Positions 51,960 to 61,368 of a stretch of DNA of 64,000 nt are shown piece after piece. The stretch is from contig NZ_JAHFZZ010000004.1 in NCBI RefSeq assembly GCF_018603905.1, positions 186,001 to 250,000 of the forward strand. Direction: 5' to 3'. Source of the stretch: Nonomuraea sp. NEAU-A123 (GTDB lineage: Bacteria > Actinomycetota > Actinomycetes > Streptosporangiales > Streptosporangiaceae). A program made the translations under genes and the position numbers. Under the pieces are notes generated by a model. That model was not told the origin of the DNA, searched no databases, and saw only the letters and a program-made list of their open reading frames with translations. Within the stretch, counting starts at the first letter, position 1, and each line of letters starts with the position of its first letter.

Positions 51960-54900
51960 CTACTTCAGCCTGTACGCGCGGTCGACGGTCTGGGTGACCG
52001 TGCCGCCCGCCTTGTCCTCAGCGTTGACCCGCAGTGACACGAAACCGCTGGTGGCGGCCAGTGCTGGGTGGAGGACGCGCACTCTGAAGCGGCCGTCGCC
52101 GAGCTTGCGGACGTTCTCGGCCTGGCGCCAGGTGGCGCCGTCGTCGATGGAGTACTCCACCCTGACCGACCGTGCCGGCGAAGCCGAAGGCGCCGCCGGG
52201 CGGGCGGTCAGCTCGAAGGTGAGAGGCCGTCCGGAAGGGGCTCGGTTGAGCAGGTCCACCGGCAGGTCGTACGTGAGCACCAAAGCGGGTTGGAAGGCGC
52301 AGGCGGGGCCGAAGGAGCAGGAGTAGCCGCGCGGCGTGCCTGAAGGGTCTCCCGAGGAGGTGAACCGCCAGCCGGTGGTCACCTTCGGCGACAGCGCCCG
52401 GTAGCTGGTGTCCACCGTGTCCAGCCGGTACGGGGACGGACCCGCGGGCACGGTGAACGAGCGGGGGCCCCAGCCCTTCACCGGGATCTCGGTGCCGCCC
52501 ACTCCAAGGTGAGGAGCGGAGGAGACCGTGCTCAGCGCGCTGTAGTGGCGCGGGTCCGAGTCCAGCCACTGCTCGGCGGGTACGAACCGGTCGCCGTCCC
52601 GGCACAGCGCGCACGGCACCGTCACCGGGTAGCGCGCCGGCACGGCGGCCGCGCCGGGCACCAGCGGAGCCTTGAACCAGTCCTCGCCCGTACGGCCCGC
52701 CCGCGCGAACGTCTCCTGCGACGTGAGCTCCAGGCCCTGGTTGCCGACCGAGCGCGACCAGAGCGCGTCGTCACCGGCCGGGCCGTAGTACTCGGTACGT
52801 TCGAACGGCATCGTCACCCACTGGCCGAACGACAGCGCGGACGCACCGGCGGACGTCGTCACCAGCAGGTGTCCCTGGGCGTTCGGCTGGTCGGCGTGAT
52901 AGCGGGTGTCGACGCGGGCCAGCCGATCGCGGTCCAGCTTCGCCGGCTTGCGGGGGATCTTCCCCTGTTCGTCGTAGCGCAGCCGGTAGTACGTGGACTC
53001 TCCGGTGTACGGGGTGAGCCGCAGCGTGTCCGTACCCTGTCGCACGGTCTCCCGCAGGGCACGACCCTGCGCCGCGTCCAGCCCGAACCGCAGGAACCTG
53101 GTGTCGGCGAACCCGGGCAGCCGCGTCCCGGCCCCGTCGGCGTCGTAGAACCCGATGAACCCGGCGGCGCCGCCCTGCTTGGCCAGCGCGGACGCCTCGT
53201 CCATCAGCGGGGTCGCGTCGCTGTACGGCGTCGCGCCGGTGCCGAGGGGCACCCCCACCAGGACCAGCTTGCCGGTGACGTCGAGGCCCGCGAAGTCGGC
53301 CGGTCTGCCCTGGCCGGCGGAGACGACGGGATAGGTGGTGGGCTTGGTGATGAGCGAGCGCACCGTGTCGACCTCGTACGACGGGTCGAGGGTGAGCCTG
53401 CCCGCCGTGGCGGCGGCCAGTACGCCCGGCTCGAGCTGCCACATGTGCGACAGGCTCATCGTGCCTGCCTTGACCGACGGCACCGGCGTGGCGTACAGGT
53501 CCACGTGCCTGCCGGACTCGGTGCTCGCCGTGATCGAGATGGGCGAGGGCCGGTCGGTGAAGGTCCGCACGTACTGGACCTTGCCCTCGGCGTCCATGGC
53601 GTCGCGCGAGGACGGCCTGAGCGGCACGGTGTCGCGAGCGTCCAGGTCGATGGTCTGGTCGTCCTTCAGGGTCACGTTGCCGATGACCAGGGAGGTGCGG
53701 GTCCTCATGTAGGTCTCGTTCGCGACGGCGATCACCTCGTAGTCGCCGTCCGGCAGGTACTGCTCGCCCTTCCCGGTCAGGTCGAGCCGGCCGTAGTAGT
53801 ACGCGTACGGATGGAAGGGGTCATCTGGGCTGTTGCTCCGCCGCAACGGGACGATGTAGACCAGCGGCCCGAGCCGCCCGCCCTGGCCGGGACGGGAGGA
53901 GAACTCCTTTGCGCCGTAGGAGTTGGTCAGCGAGATCTTCAGCAGGTGCGTGTCCGGACCGGTGTAGTAGCTGAAGGGCGTGGCCAGGCGGGAGTCGCCC
54001 GCCGTAGCGGTGACCCAGCCGCCGTAGGCGCCCTCGGGGCCCAGCGCCGGGTTCACAGTGAGGTCGACCGTGGCGGTGCCGTTCGCGGGGACGGTGACGG
54101 TCTCCGCGCCCAGGCGGATCGCCCCCACCGGGGTGGGGCCGCCGCTCCAGGCCCGGGTGTCGGCTTTCAGGGCGAGCGTGATGGGTTCGGGGCCGGTGTT
54201 GCGGTACGTGACCTTCTTGGTGACGGCCCCCTTGCCCCGTTCGAGGCGGAGGAAGTCGACGACCGGGTCGGCGAAGACGCTCTGCGTGACCGCGCGCCCC
54301 AGGTCCAGCCGGCCGCCGCCCTCCTCGAACCAGTTGTGCTTCTCGTTGCGCGCCGAGGTGGAGACCAGGGCGGCGCTCAGCTCGTCGGCGTCCCAGTCGG
54401 GATGCTGCTGGGCCAGCACCGCCGCGGCGCCCGCGACGTGCGGCGTGGCCATCGAGGTGCCGCTGAAGGAGGTGTAGCGGTCGTTGCCCGGAATGGACGG
54501 CTGCCCGGAGGCGCCGGACCGGGCGGCGACGATGCTGACACCGGGGGCCACGATGTTCGGCTTGACCGCGGCGTCGTCCAGCCGCGGGCCGATGCTGGAG
54601 AACGGGGCCAGGGTCGTACCGGTGATCTTGTCCACCGCGCCGACGGCGAGTGCCTTGTCGGCGGCGGCGGGGACGCTCACCGTCTGGGGCTCGCCCTCGT
54701 TGCCCGCGGCGGCGACGAACAGCGTGCCGTACTTCCTGGTCAGCTCGTTGACCGCCTGGCTCGTCGGGTCCGTGCCGTCTCCGCAGCACACGCCGAGGCT
54801 CATGTTCACCACGTCGGCGCCCTGGGCCGAGGCCCACTCCATGCCCGCGATCAGCCAGGACAGCTCGCCGTAGCCGTAGTCGTCGAGCACCTTGCCGACC

Positions 54901-55778
54901 AGCAGCGACGCGGCGGGCGCGACTCCCCGGTACTTGCCGTCGGAGGCGGCGCCGGAGCCGGCGATGGTGGAGGCGACGTGGGTGCCGTGGCCGACCACGT
55001 CGGTGGTGTCCGGGGTGGTGGAGAAGTTCTCGGTGGCGACGATGCGGCCGGTGAAGTCGGGGTGCCCGGCGTCGATGCCGGTGTCGAGGACCGCGACCTT
55101 GGTGCCGGCGCCGTCGAAGCCCTGCTGCCACGCGGTGGGGGCGCCGATGAGCGGGACGCTCTGGTCCAGGGACGCCTTGACGCGCCGGTCGAGCCAGATC
55201 TTGGCAGGCCGGTTCGCCTTCAGTCCGGCAGGCTGGGGCTGGAGGGCCGACCACAGCTTGCCGGTCTCGGCGGTCTTCACCGTCACGGCCGCGCCGTCGA
55301 TGACGTCGAGCGTGCGGGTGCGCTCGGTGCCGGGCAGGGCGTCGGCGGCCTTCGTGACGGCCGTCTCGCCGGGGTTGCCGCCGTACGTGATGATCAGCGG
55401 GATCGCTTGGGCGCGGTGCTCCCGTACGAGTGTCTCGACGTCGAACAGCTCGTCGTCGAGGGTGCCCGCGGCCACCAGGTCGGCGGCGTCGGACGGTATG
55501 ACCAGGGTGCCGCCGTCGCGGTCGGGCAGCGTGGCGAACGTCACCGGCTCGCCGTCAGGCCTGGGTGCGGCCCGGGTGGCTAATATCGGCGGCCCGCCGT
55601 TCACGCCCGGCGTGAAGTCGACGACGTCGCCGGTGATCAGGGTGACCGTGCCGGGCTTGGGCGGTTCGTCCGCCATAGTGCCCTTTGGGTTGGGGGGAGT
55701 CGCCGAGCTGGGTGTGGCGGTGGTGCAGAGCACGAGTGCCAAACCGGTGAACACCGCGGCGATGCGGTTGTGGAACAA
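51960..55778 (-). CDS. Large secreted subtilisin-like protease (S8)
   Basis: 1272 aa. Signal peptide (HNRIAAVFTGLALVLCTTAT) and a propeptide to about residue 205. Triad Asp232 in VAVLDTGIDAGHPDF, His264 in GHGTHVAS, Ser442 in SFSGTSMATPHVAG; oxyanion Asn360 in AAAGN. About 800 C-terminal residues hold beta-sandwich and PA-like inserts; ASALAKQGGAAGFIGFYDAD near 800 resembles a protease-associated segment. Start: TTG 55778 with GGGAGG upstream, since no ATG or GTG fits better. A CebR/LacI-type palindrome lies 100 bp upstream. Expected to degrade extracellular proteins. Confidence 0.9.
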   Translation of the reverse strand: MFHNRIAAVFTGLALVLCTTATPSSATPPNPKGTMADEPPKPGTVTLITGDVVDFTPGVNGGPPILATRAAPRPDGEPVTFATLPDRDGGTLVIPSDAADLVAAGTLDDELFDVETLVREHRAQAIPLIITYGGNPGETAVTKAADALPGTERTRTLDVIDGAAVTVKTAETGKLWSALQPQPAGLKANRPAKIWLDRRVKASLDQSVPLIGAPTAWQQGFDGAGTKVAVLDTGIDAGHPDFTGRIVATENFSTTPDTTDVVGHGTHVASTIAGSGAASDGKYRGVAPAASLLVGKVLDDYGYGELSWLIAGMEWASAQGADVVNMSLGVCCGDGTDPTSQAVNELTRKYGTLFVAAAGNEGEPQTVSVPAAADKALAVGAVDKITGTTLAPFSSIGPRLDDAAVKPNIVAPGVSIVAARSGASGQPSIPGNDRYTSFSGTSMATPHVAGAAAVLAQQHPDWDADELSAALVSTSARNEKHNWFEEGGGRLDLGRAVTQSVFADPVVDFLRLERGKGAVTKKVTYRNTGPEPITLALKADTRAWSGGPTPVGAIRLGAETVTVPANGTATVDLTVNPALGPEGAYGGWVTATAGDSRLATPFSYYTGPDTHLLKISLTNSYGAKEFSSRPGQGGRLGPLVYIVPLRRSNSPDDPFHPYAYYYGRLDLTGKGEQYLPDGDYEVIAVANETYMRTRTSLVIGNVTLKDDQTIDLDARDTVPLRPSSRDAMDAEGKVQYVRTFTDRPSPISITASTESGRHVDLYATPVPSVKAGTMSLSHMWQLEPGVLAAATAGRLTLDPSYEVDTVRSLITKPTTYPVVSAGQGRPADFAGLDVTGKLVLVGVPLGTGATPYSDATPLMDEASALAKQGGAAGFIGFYDADGAGTRLPGFADTRFLRFGLDAAQGRALRETVRQGTDTLRLTPYTGESTYYRLRYDEQGKIPRKPAKLDRDRLARVDTRYHADQPNAQGHLLVTTSAGASALSFGQWVTMPFERTEYYGPAGDDALWSRSVGNQGLELTSQETFARAGRTGEDWFKAPLVPGAAAVPARYPVTVPCALCRDGDRFVPAEQWLDSDPRHYSALSTVSSAPHLGVGGTEIPVKGWGPRSFTVPAGPSPYRLDTVDTSYRALSPKVTTGWRFTSSGDPSGTPRGYSCSFGPACAFQPALVLTYDLPVDLLNRAPSGRPLTFELTARPAAPSASPARSVRVEYSIDDGATWRQAENVRKLGDGRFRVRVLHPALAATSGFVSLRVNAEDKAGGTVTQTVDRAYRLK

Positions 55779-55876
55779 AGGGGAGGTCCTCCCGTTCGTT
55801 GGCGGGCACGTCGCGGGGCCTCCCCTCGGGCCGCGGGCGTGGGTTCATGTTCCGGACGCCTCAAGCCGGTCGGTTA

Positions 55877-55890
55877 CGGGAGCGCTCCCA
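55877..55890. promoter_or_regulatory. LacI/CebR-type palindrome upstream of the subtilase
   Basis: GGGAGCGCTCCCA matches 13 of 14 bases of the streptomycete CebR box (TGGGAGCGCTCCCA), which senses cello-oligosaccharides. It lies 99-112 bp upstream of the subtilase start. Confidence 0.6.
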
Positions 55891-56027
55891 ACGACGCCCC
55901 GACGCTTTCCGTGGTGATCTTTATATCGTGCCGCCGGAGCCGGGCATGGGGGTGGGGGCGCTGGTTTCCCACCGATCCGGCCGGCGGGCGGCGACCGTAC
56001 TTTCCGGTCGCCGCACGCAGGATGATC

Positions 56028-56059
56028 CCGCCGCCCCGCCGGTGGGTGCGGGGCGGCGG
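56028..56059 (-). terminator. Terminator hairpin after the GH28 gene
   Basis: A 12-bp perfect stem CCGCCGCCCCGC / GCGGGGCGGCGG with an 8-nt loop, 30 bp after the stop. No T-run; GC-rich terminator type. Confidence 0.7.
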
Positions 56060-56088
56060 TCCGTTCCGCCCGCAGGAAGGCGGAAGGC

Positions 56089-58383
56089 TCAGGCGACCGA
56101 GATCCTGTCCAGGTTGGGGCCGCCGCCGGCCGTGGTCGAGGTCGTACGGATCACGTTGGCGCCCGCGTTGAGCGGGACGGTCACAGTGACGGTGCTCCAG
56201 GTCGTCCACGCGCCGGTGGCGGGGAAGGCGAGCTCGTCCGAGACCAGAGCGCCGTTGACCGTGATGTCCATCGGCCGGTTGGCCGTGGTGCCGTTCGCGA
56301 AGCGCAGGACCACCGTGGCGTTGCCCGCCTGGGCGGCCGTCACCGCGAACTCGACGTAGCTGCCGACCAGATTGTCGTAGTTCACGAAGCCGGTGCCGGT
56401 GAAGCCCGCGTGGTTGGACTCGACCACGCCCTGGGAGATCGTCGCGTTCTCCGCCTGGTACTCCGTGGGGGCGGGCCCGGCCGCCGCGGTGTCGAGGTAG
56501 TCGAGGTTCGGGCCGCCGCCGGCCGTGGTGGAGGTGGCCCGTACGGCGTTGGCGCCCGCGTTCAGCGGCGCGGTCACCGTCACCGACTGCCAGGTGGTCC
56601 AGGCCCCCGTCGGCGGGAAGGCGAGCTCGTCGGCCACGAGAACGCCGTTGACCGTGATGTCCATCGGCCGGTTGGCCGTGGTGCCGTTGGCGTAGCGGAA
56701 GGTCAGCGTGGCGTTGCCCGCCTGCTCCGCCGGCGCGCTCCACTCCACGTAGCTGCCGACGACGTTGTCACCGTTGACGAAGCCGGTGCCGCTGAAGCCC
56801 GCGTGGTTGGACTCCACGACGCCCTGGGAGATCGTGGCGTCCTCGGCCTCCAGGAAGTCGGTGCCGGGGTTGCCCGGCGTACAGGTGTCGGTGGAGCCGG
56901 TGGCACTGACGCGCAGGGCGCCTCCGGCGGTGTTCTGGCTGTTCTGGACGCAGTAGTCGGTGATCGTCTGGAAGACCATGTCGTTCGGGCTGTTGCTGCC
57001 CCGCTCGGCCGTGAACCGGTCGAACGTCACCGTGCTGCCCGTGTTGGCGATCACCGCGGGCCGGCAGTCGTTGGAGGTGAACTGGACCGAGCTGTCGACG
57101 AACTTGATGTCGTGCGCGTTGTGGATGTACCAGCCGTATGCGGGCCGGGTGCCGATGCTGTTGGGGTTGTAGTTGGTCGGGTCGTTGCTCGGCACGCCGG
57201 TGCCCACGCAGCCGTTGCCGCCGGGGACGGTCAGGTCGACGTTGGTGAACGTGACGTTGCGGATCCGGTTGGCGGTGTTCGACTCGCCCCACAGCGTGGC
57301 GGTGAAGTTGGAGCCGCTCTGGCCGGAGGAGGTGACGTTCTCGTACGTGATGTTCTCGATCCGGCCGACGCCCGGACTGTTGCCGCAGCGTCTGCGGGTG
57401 CCGATCTTCTCGGTGATCGCCGCCCGTACGTTCGTCATCGTGATGTCCTTGTAGTGGACGTCGGAGATGACCGTGCCGTCCATCGATACCATGCCGAGAC
57501 CCGACTTGTTCGAGCCGTTGATGGAGATGCGCTCGAAGTGGTAGCCGGTGAAGTTGCCGCAGGTCTCCGAGCCGAACATCAGCGCGTTGCAGCACGAGGC
57601 GGAGAGCTGGGAGTCGGTGACGGTGACGTTCCCGTTGGAGTAGGTCTGGCCGAGTGCCCAGTCGCTCTTGAAGGCGAGGGCGTCGTCGTTGGCCGCGATG
57701 TTCGCGTTGCGGATCGTGACGTTCTGCGCGCTGATCACGTTCCAGCCGTCACGGTCGCTGGCGGTGTCGACCCGCAGGTTGTCCGAGGTGATGTTGTTGC
57801 AGGCGTTGGTGAGCATCGCGAAGTGGCCGCCGCGCCGCAGGCGGATGCCGCTGACCGTCAGCCCGTCACAGCGGGTGAGCGAGATGATCTTGTCCGCCTC
57901 GCCGGAGCCCGGGTTGCCGGTGATGAGGTTGCCCCCGCCGTCGATGGTGCCGGAGCCGATGAACGCGATGTTGGTGAGGCGGTCGCCCCAGATCATCGCA
58001 TTGTGGAAGTGGCTGTGCCCGTAGTCCTGATAGTCGTCGTTCGGGTTCGACTCCGGGGCGTCGTAGTCGTCGTTGGAGGCGCCCATGATGGTGGAGCCGC
58101 TGTCTAGCTGAAGGGTGACGTTGCTCTTCATGTGGATGGAGTTGGCGGACTTGTAGGTGCCCGACGGGAACTGCACGGTGCCGCCGCCGGCGCTGTTCGC
58201 CGCCGTGATCGCCGCGTTGATGGCGGCGGTGTCGTTCGTGGAGCCGTTGCCTGTCGCTCCGTAGTCCTTGACGTTGAACACCGCCAGTGCCCCCGCGGAC
58301 TGGGCGGGGATGACGATCGAGAAGATCGCCAGGACGACGGCGGCAACCCAGGAGGCTGCTCTTGCTAAGGCGGATTCGCTCAT
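56089..58383 (-). CDS. Secreted GH28 (polygalacturonase-type) hydrolase with two CBM35-like modules
   Basis: 764 aa from ATG 58383 (AGGAG upstream). Signal peptide (SWVAAVVLAIFSIVIPAQSA, cleaved after GALA). Right-handed beta helix begins FNVKDYGATGNGSTNDTAAI, the GH28 entry motif; NIAANDDALAFKSDW carries the catalytic Asp pair. Two modules of about 134 residues follow (near 505-640 and 640-764), each starting AENATISQGVVESNHAGF or the like and holding ANRPMDITVNG; they look like CBM35, which binds uronic acids. Likely pectin or rhamnogalacturonan degradation outside the cell. Confidence 0.9.
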   Translation of the reverse strand: MSESALARAASWVAAVVLAIFSIVIPAQSAGALAVFNVKDYGATGNGSTNDTAAINAAITAANSAGGGTVQFPSGTYKSANSIHMKSNVTLQLDSGSTIMGASNDDYDAPESNPNDDYQDYGHSHFHNAMIWGDRLTNIAFIGSGTIDGGGNLITGNPGSGEADKIISLTRCDGLTVSGIRLRRGGHFAMLTNACNNITSDNLRVDTASDRDGWNVISAQNVTIRNANIAANDDALAFKSDWALGQTYSNGNVTVTDSQLSASCCNALMFGSETCGNFTGYHFERISINGSNKSGLGMVSMDGTVISDVHYKDITMTNVRAAITEKIGTRRRCGNSPGVGRIENITYENVTSSGQSGSNFTATLWGESNTANRIRNVTFTNVDLTVPGGNGCVGTGVPSNDPTNYNPNSIGTRPAYGWYIHNAHDIKFVDSSVQFTSNDCRPAVIANTGSTVTFDRFTAERGSNSPNDMVFQTITDYCVQNSQNTAGGALRVSATGSTDTCTPGNPGTDFLEAEDATISQGVVESNHAGFSGTGFVNGDNVVGSYVEWSAPAEQAGNATLTFRYANGTTANRPMDITVNGVLVADELAFPPTGAWTTWQSVTVTAPLNAGANAVRATSTTAGGGPNLDYLDTAAAGPAPTEYQAENATISQGVVESNHAGFTGTGFVNYDNLVGSYVEFAVTAAQAGNATVVLRFANGTTANRPMDITVNGALVSDELAFPATGAWTTWSTVTVTVPLNAGANVIRTTSTTAGGGPNLDRISVA

Positions 58384-58575
58384 GGGGGGTGCTCCTGCCT
58401 GACAGTCGGTTGCAGACCTGACGCTCAAGCTAGGCTCAAAGGTCGGATGTGACAAGGGATGGATTCTGGAAACATCCAGATCGAGGGGTTATTGCGCAAA
58501 AAACATCGGGTCTCTAAGCGCCAGAATGACTGCAACCGGTTCTGGGATTTGCCTCCCCGCATTAGGCTGAGGCCC

Positions 58576-59061
58576 ATGATTCGCCGCGCCACCATTGACG
58601 ATGTCCCCGCGATGCTCCAGCTCGTGCACGAGCTGGCCGAGTACGAGAAGGCCGCGCACGAGGTACGGGCGACCGAAGCGCAGTTGCGCGAGGTGCTTTT
58701 CGGCGCCGAGCCGTCCGTGTTCGCGCACATCGCCGAACACGACGGCGAGGTGGCCGGCTTCGCCGTGTGGTTCCTCAGCTTCTCCACCTGGCGGGGGACG
58801 CACGGGATCTACCTGGAGGATCTGTACGTCCGTCCCGGCACGCGCGGCTCCGGGTACGGCAAGGCGTTGCTGGCCGAGCTGGCCCGGATATGCGCCGAAC
58901 GCGGCTATCACCGGCTCGAATGGTCGGTGCTCGACTGGAACGAACCGGCCATCGGGTTCTACCGCAAGCTCGGCGCCGTGCCGCTCGACGAGTGGACGAT
59001 GTTCAGGCTGACCGACGAGCCGCTCAAGCGCCTGGCGGAGTCTTCCGCCGAAGCGCGCTAG
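58576..59061 (+). CDS. GNAT N-acetyltransferase (SSAT-like)
   Basis: 161 aa. IRRATIDDVPAMLQLVHELA, the acetyl-CoA loop RPGTRGSGYGKALLAELA, and NEPAIGFYRKLGAVPLDEWT match the diamine/thialysine acetyltransferase branch. ATG 58576 lies seven bases after TAGGCT. Its substrate cannot be fixed; polyamine or amino acid is probable. Confidence 0.87.
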   Translation: MIRRATIDDVPAMLQLVHELAEYEKAAHEVRATEAQLREVLFGAEPSVFAHIAEHDGEVAGFAVWFLSFSTWRGTHGIYLEDLYVRPGTRGSGYGKALLAELARICAERGYHRLEWSVLDWNEPAIGFYRKLGAVPLDEWTMFRLTDEPLKRLAESSAEAR

Positions 59062-59100
59062 ATCTCTGACGGAGCACGTCGCCGGCCTCTCTCGGGAGCG

Positions 59101-59137
59101 GGCCGCAGGCCGCGTCCATGAGAGGCGGCCTGCGGCC
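59101..59137 (+). terminator. Terminator-like hairpin after the GNAT gene
   Basis: GGCCGCAGGCCGC (59101-59113) is the exact complement of 59125-59137, loop 11 nt, 40 bp after the GNAT stop. No T-run. Confidence 0.6.
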
Positions 59138-59230
59138 GGTTCGCTCCGTGCCGGCCTGCGGTTGGTTCACTGCGGGCCGGTCTTCGGTTGGTTCGCTGCG
59201 TGCCGGCGTGTGTCCGGCTCGCTACGCGTC
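59127..59230. repeat. 26-bp tandem repeat, four degenerate copies
   Basis: Units start at 59127, 59153, 59179 and 59205 with the pattern GGCCTGCGGTTGGTTC, then ACTGCGTGCC. The first three differ at a few positions; the fourth is more diverged. It begins within the right arm of the hairpin at 59101-59137. Confidence 0.75.
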
Positions 59231-59243
59231 CTTGTCCTGTGCG

Positions 59244-59540
59244 TCAGGTGCCGGCGTGCGTCCGCTCGCGGACGCCCCCGGACGCGCGGTCGAACATCTC
59301 GGTCTTCGCTTCCTCCTCGACGTCCGCGTGCGTCTCCTCTATGCGGAGCGCGATCCCCAGCGCCATGAACGTGGGCGCCCACTGGCCGACGAAGATCCCC
59401 CAGCGGTCCGCCCGGGCGAGGGCGGCCTTCTCGTACTTCCTCGACATCATCCAGGTCGCGAAGGACGCTCCGATCGACGCGAGGCCGGCGGCGTACATAT
59501 GGCTAGCCCTGATGCCCATTTTATGGAGCATTTTGATCAT
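59244..59540 (-). CDS. Small membrane-associated protein
   Basis: 98 aa. Two moderately hydrophobic helices (HMYAAGLASIGASFATWMMS and GIFVGQWAPTFMALGIALRI) and a charged C-terminal tail (EETHADVEEEAKTEMFDR). GGGGGAAATC precedes ATG 59540. Similar small proteins occur in streptosporangial genomes; function unknown. Confidence 0.7.
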   Translation of the reverse strand: MIKMLHKMGIRASHMYAAGLASIGASFATWMMSRKYEKAALARADRWGIFVGQWAPTFMALGIALRIEETHADVEEEAKTEMFDRASGGVRERTHAGT

Positions 59541-60150
59541 GATTTCCCCCTTGTCCTGGTGCTGTTACCCGAGGTCATGAACGGTAATCGTGTCCCGCAG
59601 GAGTCGGAGAGGCTTCGCTCGGGTCTCGGTGAGACCAAGTCGCCATGATCTGTCGGTGGCGGCTGCGATAGTGGGGGAGTGCTTCACACCTCTCTCCTCC
59701 TGCCTTGCCATGTCCGTGAGTTGCCCGGCGACGCCATCGAGCTGATGCCCATCGTGCTGCCCATGACCTTGACCAGCTCCCAGCGCCGCCAGCTCGCCGC
59801 CATCCTGCTCGACGGGCTTGACGAGCCCGACACGTGCGCCACCGTCCTCCCCACCCGCCGTGGTCACTTCGTCCACGTGGTGACATGATCTCCGTACACC
59901 ACGCCCGTCCTCCCCACCCGCCGCGGACACTTCGTCCACGTGGCGACTGATCTCCGTACTCCACACCCTTGATCTTTCCTGTACGGCAAGCGGTGGGCAC
60001 CCGCTGGTCGGCGCCACCCGCCGTAGGTGGCTGAGGGCCTTCAGTTCAGGGGGACGGCCGCTGATCCGCACGGGGCTCAGCGCCGTTACGGCGCATCGCC
60101 GGCCGTGGCCTCCCCGAAAACCGCCGCCAATGCAGAGGCGGCCCCGCAGG
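59541..60150. other. 610-bp stretch with a 63-bp tandem duplication
   Basis: 59844-59906 is repeated at 59907-59968 with a one-base deletion and a few substitutions (both begin GTCCTCCCCACCCGCCG). Frames on both strands pass through the repeat (a 69-codon plus frame at 59679-59888 and longer minus frames), but none has a ribosome binding site or recognisable content. It may be a decayed gene. Confidence 0.55.
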
Positions 60151-61368
60151 TCAGTCCGGCGCGGGAGCCACTGCCCGAGCCGCGCGGCGCAGGAAAGCGC
60201 GTTCGGCCGCGTTACCGCTGCGCGCGATGGCCGCCTCATACGCCAGTGCCGCCTCCGCGCCACGGCCCAGGCGGCGGAGCAGGTCCGCGCGGATCGCGTG
60301 ATACAGGTAGAAATCGTCCAGGTTGAGTGTGTCCACCAGGGTCAGGGCCGCCGACGGGCCGTTGACCTCGGCCACCGCCACCGCCCGATTCAACGCGACC
60401 ACCGGGCTCGGGGACAGGGCGGCAAGCTGGTCGTACAACTGGAGGATCTGCCCCCAGTCGGTGGCGGCGGCCGACGGCGCGTCGCCGTGCACCGCGTTGA
60501 TCGCCGCCTGGATCTGATACGGGCCCGGCCGGCCGCGCCGCAGGCAGGCCCGGACGAGGGCCTGGCCTTCCACGATCAGGGAGTGCTCCCAGCGGGCCCG
60601 GTCCTGGTCGGCCAGGAGCACCAGGTCGCCGTCCGGGGTGGTCCGGGTGGCCCGCCGCGACTCGATCAGCAGCATCAGCGCGAGCAGCCCGAGGACCTCG
60701 GGTTCGTCGGGCATCAGCGCGGTCAGCAGGCGGCCCAGCCGGATCGCCTCGGCGGCGAGGTCCTCGCGGGTCAGCCGGTCGCCGGAGCTCGCGGTGTACC
60801 CCTCGTTGAAGATCAGATACACCACGGCCAGCACGGACCGCAGCCGGGCCGGGAGGTCGGCGTCGGCGGGCACGCGGTACGGGATGCGGGCGTCGCGGAT
60901 CTTGCCTTTGGCGCGGACCAGGCGCTGGGCCATGGTCGCCTCGGGGACCAGGAAGGCGTGCGCGATCTCCGCCGTGGACAGGCCGCCGAGCAGCCGCAGG
61001 GTGAGCGCGACCTGGGCGGCGGTGGCCAGCGCCGGGTGGCAGCAGGTGAAGATCAGGCGCAGCCGTTCGTCGCGCACGGGGCCCTCCTCGGGCGGTTCGT
61101 CGCGGGCGTGCAGCAGGGCGGCCTCGGCGTGACGCCGGTCGCGGGTCGCCTCGCGGCGCAGCCGGTCGACGGCCCGGTTCCGGGCGGTGGTGATGATCCA
61201 ACCGGCGGGGCTGGGCGGCGGGCCGGTGGACGGCCACCGCTTGACCGCCTCGCTGAAGGCGTCCTGGACCGCCTCCTCGGCGATGTCGATGTCGCCGAAG
61301 ACGCGGACCAGGACCGATACGGCGCGCCCGTACTCCGCGCGGAACACGCCCTCGACATCCGGTGTCAT
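60151..61368 (-). CDS. ECF42-type sigma factor with TPR-like C-terminal extension
   Basis: 405 aa. Sigma region 2 ([20 protein letters not shown], then [14 protein letters not shown]) and region 4 ([20 protein letters not shown], then [20 protein letters not shown]) are followed by about 200 residues of helical DUF6596/TPR-like extension ([20 protein letters not shown]). ECF42 sigma factors have this build and sit next to YciI/DGPF proteins, as here. The start ATG lies at the end of a relay of ATGA overlaps (see 61365-61402). Confidence 0.92.
   Translation of the reverse strand: MTPDVEGVFRAEYGRAVSVLVRVFGDIDIAEEAVQDAFSEAVKRWPSTGPPPSPAGWIITTARNRAVDRLRREATRDRRHAEAALLHARDEPPEEGPVRDERLRLIFTCCHPALATAAQVALTLRLLGGLSTAEIAHAFLVPEATMAQRLVRAKGKIRDARIPYRVPADADLPARLRSVLAVVYLIFNEGYTASSGDRLTREDLAAEAIRLGRLLTALMPDEPEVLGLLALMLLIESRRATRTTPDGDLVLLADQDRARWEHSLIVEGQALVRACLRRGRPGPYQIQAAINAVHGDAPSAAATDWGQILQLYDQLAALSPSPVVALNRAVAVAEVNGPSAALTLVDTLNLDDFYLYHAIRADLLRRLGRGAEAALAYEAAIARSGNAAERAFLRRAARAVAPAPD

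Noticed and set aside
52509..55583. 1024-codon plus-strand frame
   Set aside because: Antisense shadow of the subtilase, whose catalytic triad and signal peptide are clear on the minus strand.
59679..59888. 69-codon plus-strand frame
   Set aside because: It ends inside the 63-bp duplication, lacks a ribosome binding site and shows no family motif; left as a possible gene remnant.
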